Source: Streptomyces tropicalis
GTDB taxonomy: Bacteria > Actinomycetota > Actinomycetes > Streptomycetales > Streptomycetaceae
Length of the DNA stretch: 39,339 nt
Direction of reading: 5' to 3'
Assembly (NCBI RefSeq): GCF_029269835.1
Contig: NZ_JARJBB010000032.1
Coordinates: 1 to 39,339 of the forward strand
The notes under the pieces were generated by a model, which had not been told where the DNA came from, ran no database searches, and saw only the letters and a list, made by a program, of their open reading frames with translations. Within the stretch, counting starts at the first letter, position 1. Each line of letters opens with the position of its first letter. The translations under genes and the position numbers were made by a program. This document shows, one piece after another, positions 33,729 through 39,339 of this stretch.

Positions 33729-34297
33729 CTGCCGCGGAAAGGTCACACGCCATGCGCACCGCACCGACGGAGCAGCCGAGCACCCCGTGCACCGACAGCG
33801 CCACGCCCTCCGGCGGCGGCGCCCCGGCCAGTCCCCTCGCGACGCTGGGGCAGGTGCCCTGGTCCGACATCCAGGACTCCACCGGACCCGCCGTCACGAT
33901 TCCCCTGCTGCTCACCCGCGTGGCCTGGGGCGAGGAGCGCGCGGCCCGGTCCGCGCTCGACGATCTGAAGAAACGCATCTGCCAGTACGGCTTCGTGGTG
34001 GAGCAGGCCACCGCCGCCACGGTGCCGTTCCTCTGGGAGCTGGCCCGGATGCCGCGCGTCAGCTGCCGGCCGCAGGTCGTCCAGCTGCTGAAGAGCATCG
34101 CCGGCGCCCAGCAGTGGGAGAGTGTCGCCGCGGTCTACCCCAAGTTGCTGAACCACCCGGAGAACCCGGTGGTGTGGGAGCGCCGGGCGCGACAGGCGGT
34201 CCGGGCGCGCCGCGGTGCGCTGCCCGTGCTCCTCGCCGACGAGGACGGCGACCTCGCGCGGGCCGCCTCGGAACTGGCCGACGCCCTCGAGGGCTGA
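33725..34297 (+). CDS. HEAT-like helical protein, immunity-protein-like
   Basis: The 190-aa product has a polar N-terminal 45 residues, then a helical region. This contains PLLLTRVAWGEERAARSALD, CQYGFVVEQATAATVPFLWEL and VVQLLKSIAGAQQWE, and ends with ADEDGDLARAASELADAL. The pattern resembles HEAT-like proteins of Streptomyces that bear a 'gxvxeATAAAVPFL' motif and sometimes act as immunity or partner proteins; that link is an inference. Start choice: ATG 33725 overlaps the preceding stop; ATG 33752 has GGAAAGG upstream and is the alternative. It converges with the DUF2236 gene. Confidence 0.7.
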   Translation: MTAAERSHAMRTAPTEQPSTPCTDSATPSGGGAPASPLATLGQVPWSDIQDSTGPAVTIPLLLTRVAWGEERAARSALDDLKKRICQYGFVVEQATAATVPFLWELARMPRVSCRPQVVQLLKSIAGAQQWESVAAVYPKLLNHPENPVVWERRARQAVRARRGALPVLLADEDGDLARAASELADALEG

Positions 34298-34398
34298 CGC
34301 CGGTCGCCGTACGGTCATGGTCCCGCCCGCCGCAGCCGTGCGGGGCGCGGACCGAACGGCTCCGCCCGGCCCTGCAGGCCGTGGCCCGCAGGGCCGGA

Positions 34399-35265
34399 TC
34401 ACTGCGGACGCGGACCCAGGGCCCAGCGGATCCCCCGGGTCACCGCCGTGCCCAGTGGCCGCACGCACAGGCCCTCGGCCGGCGGCACGCGCGGCAGCCA
34501 CAGTGCCCGCGAGGCCCAGATCGGCAGCAGCGCCACGGCGTTCGCGGCGATCATCCCGTAGGGCAGGCGCGCGAGCAGCGGCACGGGCGGGTTCAGCAGC
34601 AGGAAGCGGGCCGCACTGCGCGCCTCGCCGGTCGCCCGCAGTTCGCCCCGGTAGTCCGCCAGGCGCGCGGCCAGATCCGCCCGGGATCTCGGCGGGTCCG
34701 GGACGCCGAGTTCCACGGCCACGCGCGCCATGTCCGCGACGTAGCCGTCGCACCCCGCCTCGTCCAGGGGCCGGGCGCCGAAACGCTGGTGCGCCCGCAG
34801 GAAACTGTCCACCTCGGCGAGGTGCACCCAGCCCAGCAGGCGGGGGTCGGCGGCGTCGTAGGACGTCCCGTCGGGTGCCGTGCCCCGCACCGCGGCGTGG
34901 ACGGCACGGACCCGCGCGCAGGCCTCCTCCGCGCGTCCGGACGGGCCGTAGGTGGTCTCCGCGAGGAAGGTGCTGGTCCGTTGCAGCCGGCCCCAGGGGT
35001 CGCCCCGGAAGCCGGAGTGCGCGGCCACGGCGGCCATGGCCAGTGGGTGCAGCGACTGCAGCAGCAGGGCCGACAGACCCCCGATGAACATCGAGGCGTC
35101 CGCGTGCACCCGCCGGACGGGGCGCTCCGGTGCGAACCAGCGCGGTCCGGGACTCCCATGGATGCGGGCCCGCCTGCCGGGGCCGTCCGGGCCGGCCACG
35201 CGGGCGAAGATCTTCTCGCCGATCCACTCCCGCAGCGCGAGGTCTGCGGCGGGAAAGAGATTCAT
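34399..35265 (-). CDS. DUF2236 / MpaB-type oxygenase family protein
   Basis: This 288-aa protein of the DUF2236 (MpaB_C, latex-clearing-protein-related) family contains the conserved MFIGGLSALLLQSLHPLAMA, then FRGDPWGRLQRTSTFLAETT, WVHLAEVDSFLRAHQRFGA and a C-terminal hydrophobic stretch. In characterised relatives this fold binds haem b and oxidises organic substrates; the conserved HP in SLHPLAMA and the H of WVHLAEV fit. The ATG at 35265 has GGGAGGACGG upstream, slightly far. The substrate is unknown. Confidence 0.88.
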   Translation of the reverse strand: MNLFPAADLALREWIGEKIFARVAGPDGPGRRARIHGSPGPRWFAPERPVRRVHADASMFIGGLSALLLQSLHPLAMAAVAAHSGFRGDPWGRLQRTSTFLAETTYGPSGRAEEACARVRAVHAAVRGTAPDGTSYDAADPRLLGWVHLAEVDSFLRAHQRFGARPLDEAGCDGYVADMARVAVELGVPDPPRSRADLAARLADYRGELRATGEARSAARFLLLNPPVPLLARLPYGMIAANAVALLPIWASRALWLPRVPPAEGLCVRPLGTAVTRGIRWALGPRPQ

Positions 35266-35313
35266 GTGCGGTCCGTCCTCCCGCGCTCGTCGTGCGTGCC
35301 GCTCATCCCCATC

Positions 35314-35343
35314 TTGGCTCATCGCCCGAAAAGCACCTATATT
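35314..35343 (+). promoter_or_regulatory. Putative promoter upstream of the WhiB-like gene
   Basis: TTGGCT (35314-35319) and TATATT (35338-35343) are separated by 18 bases in a locally AT-rich stretch, about 170 bases before the ATG at 35515. A GGGTAC at 35346 follows but has no matching SigB -35. Confidence 0.4.
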
Positions 35344-35514
35344 GCGGGTACCTCTGCCGGGTCGTGCGGCACCCCAGTGCCGCAGACGGGAGCTGCCCGG
35401 ACTGCGGGCCGAGTATTCAGCGGAGGACCCGGTGAGAGTGACCCAACGGAGCGAGCGCGGCGGCCGGCGCCGCCGTGCGGCGGCCCGCACCCCCTGCACG
35501 GTCGGGATCCGGCC

Positions 35515-35754
35515 ATGAACTGGCGTGACCATGGCGCCTGCCGTTTCGAGGATCCCGAACTGTTCTTCCCCCTCGGGGAGAACGGGCTGTCGCTGCGGCA
35601 GATAGACCGGGCCCGCGCGGTGTGCCACCGGTGCCCCGTGCTGCGCGAGTGCAGGGCGTGGGCCCTGCGCAACAGCGAGTACGACGGTGTCTGGGGCGGC
35701 ATGACCGCGGGGGAGCGCCGCGCGGTGGCGCGGCGGAGAGCCGCGGATCGGTGA
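35515..35754 (+). CDS. WhiB-like (Wbl) iron-sulfur transcription factor
   Basis: This 79-aa Wbl protein has the four Fe-S ligands Cys9, Cys37, Cys40 and Cys46 (GAC near the start, then AVCHRCPVLRECRAWAL). The GVWGG turn is at 58-62, and a basic C-terminal AGERRAVARRR forms the DNA-contacting tail. Wbl proteins bind a [4Fe-4S] cluster and work with the principal sigma factor in development, redox or drug response. Which Wbl this is cannot be said from the sequence. The ATG at 35515 has GGGAT upstream. Confidence 0.94.
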   Translation: MNWRDHGACRFEDPELFFPLGENGLSLRQIDRARAVCHRCPVLRECRAWALRNSEYDGVWGGMTAGERRAVARRRAADR

Positions 35755-35895
35755 CGACCGGCGGATCGCGGACGGTCGGCGGCTGATCGACCGTAAATCG
35801 ATGCTATTTGGCCAATTGTGTGCCACGTGGCCGCATACGTGCATGGCACGGCGTGCCTGGGGCATACGGAGGAAAATTCGAGAGAGGGGCGCTCC

Positions 35896-36153
35896 GTGCT
35901 GGTTCCGGACCCGAAGGTCGTCAGGACGTTGCTGACGCGGTATGCATCGCTGAAGATCGCTCAGGCGGAGAGGGAGAGTGCCGTGACGGCCCAGGAACTC
36001 GAGGACGTCAGCTACACGTTGTGCGTGATGACCGGCACCACCGTCATCCGCGACGCCATCGCCAGGGCGGACGCCCTGCTGCTGACCCCCGGGGGCACGG
36101 CCGGTCCCACCGCGGATCCGGAGGGGGAGAGCGACCTGTCGCTGGCGGTCTGA
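35896..36153 (+). CDS. DUF5133 domain protein (paralogue 2)
   Basis: This 85-aa DUF5133 protein starts MLVPDPKVVRTLLTRYASLK and contains VSYTLCVMTGTTVIRDAI, the same block as the paralogue at 687-989. The GTG at 35896 was chosen by alignment with that paralogue and by GAGAGGGG upstream; the open frame from 35818 starts without a ribosome-binding site. The C-terminal tail is Gly/Asp/Glu-rich. Upstream is an AT-richer stretch with the palindrome GCCACGTGGC (35822-35831). Function unknown. Confidence 0.82.
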   Translation: MLVPDPKVVRTLLTRYASLKIAQAERESAVTAQELEDVSYTLCVMTGTTVIRDAIARADALLLTPGGTAGPTADPEGESDLSLAV

Positions 36154-36279
36154 GCCCTCCGCCCGGCGGGCGGGCCGGGGGAGTTCGGTGGCACCGAGTG
36201 CCGCCGGTGCGGACGGGGTCCGGCCGCGCCGGCGACGCACCGGCCCCGGGCTCCCCTTCGTGCGTCCCCCGCGCAACCG

Positions 36280-37263
36280 TCAAGGCACCGGCACCCGCCT
36301 GCCGTCGGCGTGGTCCGGCTCCCGGGGCCCGGGGCGGCCGAGCCACTGCGCGATGGTGAGGGAGATCGGCTGGCCCGTCTCCACCTCGACGAACCCGAAC
36401 TGACCGGACTGGTTGCACTCCAGGAACCACCAGGTCCCGTCCGCGTCCTCCGCGAAGTCGAAGGCACCGTAGGCCAGTTCGGCGCCCGTGACGTAGCTGC
36501 GCACGGCTTCGGCGAGGCGCGGCGGGACCTCGACCGGTTCCCAGGGGGTGCCGGACGGGGCGAACCGGACGTCGACGTGGTCGGGATCGGCGTCCGCGGG
36601 GGTCGCCTTCCGGGCGGCCAGCAGCGTGTCCCCGACGACGGTCAGGCGGACGTCGGCCCGCTTGGCGATCCGGCGCTGCAGCAGGGTGGGCCCGTAGGCG
36701 ACGGCGTCGAAGTCCGTGCCGGGGGCCACGCGGCTCGTCGGCACCGCCCGCGGCGGCTCCTGCGGATGGGCCCCCGACACCGGCTTCACCACCAGGTCCG
36801 GGAAGCGCTCCGCGAACGCCCGGGCGGCCCGGGGAAAGGTCGTGATGAGCGTCGCGGGCACGGGCAGACCGCTGTGCTGCGCGTGCCGCAGCTGCCAGGG
36901 CTTGTGGCGGGCGCGCCCGGCCGCGTCGGGGTCGTTCATCCATCGGGCGCCGCAGCCGCGCAGCAGGCCGTAGAGGGACTGCGCCGACTCCTCGGTGAGC
37001 CACGCGGAGGGCTGGGGCGCCCGGGCCGCGGGCGTGCCGGGCCTGCGCACCCACACCGAGCGCAGCCCGCTCATGCTCACCAGCCGGCCACCGGAGGAGA
37101 GGTGGCCGCGGAAGGCACCGTGCACGAACTCCCCGGAGAGCGCCGCGCTCGCGGTCAGATCGGCGGGGTCGAGCCGGATCACCGGGACTCCGGAGGCGTT
37201 CAGGTGGACGACCACCATGTCCGCCGTCACGTCCTCCTCGCCGGTGAGGATCAGTACGGTCAT
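36280..37263 (-). CDS. tgmB: ATP-grasp ribosomal peptide maturase (TgmB, SAV_5884 family)
   Basis: This 327-aa ATP-grasp ligase activates Asp/Glu side chains of a RiPP precursor as acyl-phosphates and links them to Thr/Ser hydroxyls or Lys amines, giving omega-ester or amide macrocycles. An N-terminal MvdC/D-like pre-ATP-grasp domain spans about 1-115 (SVWVRRPGTPAA, ARWMNDPDAAGRARHK). The ATP-grasp region includes LVVKPVSGAHP with Lys160, LLQRRIAKRADVRLTVVGD, GAFDFAEDADG, and the Mg-binding WWFLECNQSGQFGFVE near the C-terminus with Glu282 and Asn284. It starts 15 bp after the stop of the precursor gene. No strong ribosome-binding site is seen, so coupling is likely. No methyltransferase (tgmC) is adjacent. 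Confidence 0.92.
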   Translation of the reverse strand: MTVLILTGEEDVTADMVVVHLNASGVPVIRLDPADLTASAALSGEFVHGAFRGHLSSGGRLVSMSGLRSVWVRRPGTPAARAPQPSAWLTEESAQSLYGLLRGCGARWMNDPDAAGRARHKPWQLRHAQHSGLPVPATLITTFPRAARAFAERFPDLVVKPVSGAHPQEPPRAVPTSRVAPGTDFDAVAYGPTLLQRRIAKRADVRLTVVGDTLLAARKATPADADPDHVDVRFAPSGTPWEPVEVPPRLAEAVRSYVTGAELAYGAFDFAEDADGTWWFLECNQSGQFGFVEVETGQPISLTIAQWLGRPGPREPDHADGRRVPVP

Positions 37264-37278
37264 CGTCGCCGGCCGTGA

Positions 37279-37470
37279 TCAGTCGTCGAAGTGCGTCTTG
37301 GAGCCCGCCGTGGACGTGGTGGTCCCCAACTCCCTCAGCAGGGCGAGGTCGGACGCGGCGATCCGGCCGTCGGCGAGCACGTTCAACTGCAGTCCGGCGT
37401 CGTACACATACGGAGTGCTGCATTCGCATTCCACGGCTGGACGTGCGTAGTTGAGCGCGAACGGTTGCAT
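37279..37470 (-). CDS. tgmA: ATP-grasp-modified RiPP precursor (graspetide precursor TgmA)
   Basis: The 63-aa precursor opens with a conserved leader, MQPFALNYARPA, as in putative ATP-grasp target RiPPs. The middle contains ECECSTPYVYDAGLQLNV and a helical ADGRIAASDLALLRELG segment. The C-terminus, the likely core, is LGTTTSTAGSKTHFDD. Thr50, Thr51, Thr52, Ser53, Thr54 and Thr59 are possible hydroxyl donors, and Asp62 and Asp63 are the acidic acceptors. The expected product is a peptide with one or two side-chain ester rings. The ATG at 37470 has GGGAGAG five bases upstream. A peptidase gene is not present in the window. Confidence 0.9.
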   Translation of the reverse strand: MQPFALNYARPAVECECSTPYVYDAGLQLNVLADGRIAASDLALLRELGTTTSTAGSKTHFDD

Positions 37471-37540
37471 CGTCTCTCCCTGGTCGGTGCAGCCGCGATC
37501 AAGCGGTGGTCACCCTGGCGGCGTCGCTTGGCCCGCTGAC

Positions 37541-37575
37541 TTCGATTCGGCTTTCCCAGACTTATACGAATCGAA
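37541..37575 (-). promoter_or_regulatory. Inverted repeat flanking the putative -10 of the RiPP operon
   Basis: TTCGATTCG (37541-37549) and CGAATCGAA (37567-37575) are perfect 9-bp arms separated by 17 bases. On the minus strand the hexamer TATAAG (37566-37561) lies between them and is a good -10 candidate. No good -35 accompanies it, which would fit an activator- or repressor-controlled promoter. The start codon of tgmA is 91 bases downstream. Confidence 0.5.
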
Positions 37576-37591
37576 CGGGTGATTGGTTTCC

Positions 37592-37933
37592 TTACGGAGC
37601 GTAGTCGGCTGCGCCCGGCGGCTGCTGACGCTCCGTCCGCCCGGACCGGGGCGAGGGCACCGGTGACCGGTCCCCGGTGGCGCCGTGCAGCACCCGCAGG
37701 GCGAGCAGCAGGACACCCACGTCGTCCAGGTACACCGGGTCGGGCAGCAGGTCGAACGGCAGAAGGAAGTACAGGACGGCACCCCAGAACACCCAGCGCG
37801 GGCCGGTCGGGAGACCGGCGCGGCGCAGGGCCCGGTGGGCCCGGACCAGGCGCACGAACAGCGTCACGGCCACGGCGAGCACGACCGCCGCGACGACCGA
37901 TGCGACGAGGATCACCTCGGTGGTGTGGTCCAC
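37592..37933 (-). CDS. DUF1232 (YkvA-like) small membrane protein
   Basis: This 113-aa protein has an N-terminal hydrophobic segment (VILVASVVAAVVLAVAVTLF) and the DUF1232 signature WGAVLYFLLPFDLLPDPVYL followed by DDVGVLLLALRVLH. The C-terminus is a polar Arg/Pro-rich tail. DUF1232 has no established function. The GTG at 37933 is fixed by AGGAAGCGAACC directly upstream; the open extension to 38005 has no ribosome-binding site. It is upstream of and co-oriented with the RiPP genes, but the gap contains their own putative promoter. Confidence 0.85.
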   Translation of the reverse strand: MDHTTEVILVASVVAAVVLAVAVTLFVRLVRAHRALRRAGLPTGPRWVFWGAVLYFLLPFDLLPDPVYLDDVGVLLLALRVLHGATGDRSPVPSPRSGRTERQQPPGAADYAP

Positions 37934-38191
37934 GGTTCGCTTCCTCTTTCCGCGCTCGGGGAGGACACCTGACGTTTCAAGGATTCCCGGTCGGCGCCCG
38001 CCCATGACCGACCCGCGGAGGAAGCCTCACGGAGGGGCGGCCGCACGCCCCGTGCGCCCCGCGGGGCGACTCACCCCCCTGCCGCACCCGGGTGGCAGGG
38101 CGTCCGCGGGCGCCGTAGGAATGGTCAGGGTAAAACGCGAGTCGCGCTCGGAGGCGCAGGAGCGGCCGCACCCCTCCCTTGGAGACCAGGT

Positions 38192-39328
38192 ATGACCACC
38201 CGCTCTTCACCACCCCGGTCGGACCGGACCGTCATCGTCCGCACCGGGGAACCCAGTCCTTCCCAGGCCCCCGCGGCGGTCCCCGCCGGAGACGGCGGCG
38301 CACCCGAGGACGCAGTCCCGGCCGCCGATCCGGCGCGGACGGCCCTCGGCGACGTGCCGCTGGAGGCGGTCGTCCGGCTCGTCACGCTGCTGGAGGGCTC
38401 GCCGGACCGGGGCGACGCCGTCGGCCACGTCCTGCGCACCCTCGCCGTGGAGCGTCCCGTGGAGGACGTCGCCCTGCTCGTCGCCGAGCTGACCCGGCCG
38501 CCGCGTGCCGCCGGCAGCGCGGACGCGGCGATCCGGGCGGCCGTCGAGAACCGCCGCATCGATGACGTGGCGCGGCTGACGGCCCTGCTCCACCGGCCGT
38601 CGCTGCGCCCGCACTGCGGGCGGGAGGCGGTGCGGGCGGCCGCCGCGGGACGCCCGGTGGAGGACCTCGTGGACCTCGTCGGGCGCCTGGCCCGCGAGCG
38701 GTCCGCGCCTGCGGTCCCGCCCGTGCCTGCCGTCCCGCCCGCGGGGGCGGTCGGGGCCGGGCCGCCCTGTCCGCCCGGGGCGCCCGCCCCCGGCGAGCCC
38801 CGAAACGGTGCGTGCCCCCCTCGGCCGGAGCTGCTCCCCGGCGCTGCGACCGACCCCGGCGAGGTCCCGACGCACAGCTCGCAGGACACCCCGGCCCGCA
38901 CCGGACGGACCGGAGGGTTCTGGCCGGGCTGGCTCGCCGCGGCGGCCCTGGTGGTGTGCGGTGCGGCCTACTTCCCGCTGCGCCGCGACGGCGTCCCCCT
39001 CCTCGTCTACGGCGTGACGCTCGCCGCGTCCGGCCTGTGCGGGGTGCTGGCGCTCGCCCTGGCCCTGCGTACCGGCGTGGTCTGGCTGGTCACGGGAGCG
39101 GTGGTCCCGGCCGCGCTGGCGGCCACGGGTTATGTCGAGGGCCGGTTCGCCTCGGCCGAGGTCTCCCGCACCCTGGCGATCACGGTGGCTCCGCCGTGGA
39201 GCGCCGGACTCACCGCGGTGTGCGCCTCCCTCGCCTGCCTCGCGGCGCTCTGCCTCCTGCTGATGGTCCAGGTCGCGGAACGACACCCGGCCCCGCGCCA
39301 GCAGGGCGCGGCCGTGGGCGAGCCCTAG
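38192..39328 (+). CDS. Membrane protein with N-terminal helical repeats and four TM segments
   Basis: The 378-aa protein is of a family I do not recognise. The N-terminal half contains repeated units of about 33 residues whose best-conserved parts are PLEAVVRLVTLLEGSP (about 56), RPVEDVALLVAEL (88), RRIDDVARLTALL (121) and RPVEDLVDLVGRL (154). A Pro/Ala-rich linker (about 172-235) leads to four hydrophobic segments near 244-262, 268-292, 296-314 and 336-360. The repeats should pack as an alpha-helical solenoid on the cytoplasmic side. The ATG at 38192 has GGAGACC upstream. It is probably a signalling or scaffold protein; this is inference. Confidence 0.8.
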   Translation: MTTRSSPPRSDRTVIVRTGEPSPSQAPAAVPAGDGGAPEDAVPAADPARTALGDVPLEAVVRLVTLLEGSPDRGDAVGHVLRTLAVERPVEDVALLVAELTRPPRAAGSADAAIRAAVENRRIDDVARLTALLHRPSLRPHCGREAVRAAAAGRPVEDLVDLVGRLARERSAPAVPPVPAVPPAGAVGAGPPCPPGAPAPGEPRNGACPPRPELLPGAATDPGEVPTHSSQDTPARTGRTGGFWPGWLAAAALVVCGAAYFPLRRDGVPLLVYGVTLAASGLCGVLALALALRTGVVWLVTGAVVPAALAATGYVEGRFASAEVSRTLAITVAPPWSAGLTAVCASLACLAALCLLLMVQVAERHPAPRQQGAAVGEP

Positions 39329-39339
39329 CATCCCGGTAC

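Noticed and set aside
35346..35351. GGGTAC as a SigB-type -10 upstream of the WhiB-like gene
   Set aside because: No GNNT -35 at 14-16 bases; the TTGGCT/TATATT pair nearby is a better candidate.

Overview
The window is high-GC actinobacterial chromosome, almost certainly Streptomyces. The evidence is the very high G+C with G/C third positions, GTG starts and ATGA/GTGA overlaps, a WhiB-like regulator, an XRE/DUF397 pair, SpoIIE-type phosphatases, a SigB/SigF-type sigma factor, and GlgE/GlgX glycogen metabolism. Gene families and the presence of decayed genes suggest a chromosomal-arm, stress-oriented region. I see no tRNA, rRNA, CRISPR array or intact insertion sequence.

Region 1 (1-4000) is glucan metabolism: the N-terminus of GlgE runs off the left edge, followed by a DUF5133 protein, a degenerate HATPase-like protein and GlgX, the last two translationally coupled. 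Region 2 (4200-6620) is a textbook ECF41 sigma factor / AhpD-type carboxymuconolactone decarboxylase divergent pair. Both promoters resemble the ECF41 consensus, and a palindrome sits exactly midway between them. A two-domain VOC protein follows. Region 3 (6765-10950) has a SigB/SigF-type sigma factor, a MarR-ABC ATPase-ABC permease efflux operon and an unrecognised small gene with a strong promoter. Region 4 (10974-17500) holds a stand-alone hemC paralogue next to an ATP-dependent DNA ligase, a DoxX-like membrane protein coupled to a PrxQ-type peroxiredoxin, a large PAS-PAS-GAF-SpoIIE-HATPase signalling protein and a TauD-type dioxygenase.

Region 5 (17547-21372) contains a broken luciferase-like monooxygenase, a metallophosphoesterase, a C-terminal GH64 glucanase remnant, a dienelactone hydrolase and a YrdC/YciO protein. 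Region 6 (21741-25619) has a PucR-type regulator and two coupled, paralogous membrane-anchored HTH proteins with different extracytoplasmic domains. Region 7 (25854-30919) carries a class III aminotransferase and an Lrp/AsnC regulator separated by an 18-bp-stem inverted repeat, then a membrane SpoIIE phosphatase, a GlsB-family protein, a Gfo/Idh/MocA oxidoreductase and a small membrane protein. Region 8 (31115-36153) holds an S-adenosylmethionine methyltransferase, a strong bidirectional terminator, the XRE/DUF397 pair with a double-palindrome control region, a HEAT-like protein, a DUF2236 oxygenase, a WhiB-like protein and a second DUF5133 protein.

Region 9 (36280-39328) holds the most interesting system: a two-gene ATP-grasp RiPP (graspetide / omega-ester peptide) locus, with a 63-aa precursor ending in a Thr-rich, Asp-Asp tail and its TgmB-type ATP-grasp maturase. 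No methyltransferase partner is present. An inverted repeat flanks the putative -10 of its promoter. A DUF1232 protein and a repeat-plus-four-TM protein close the window.
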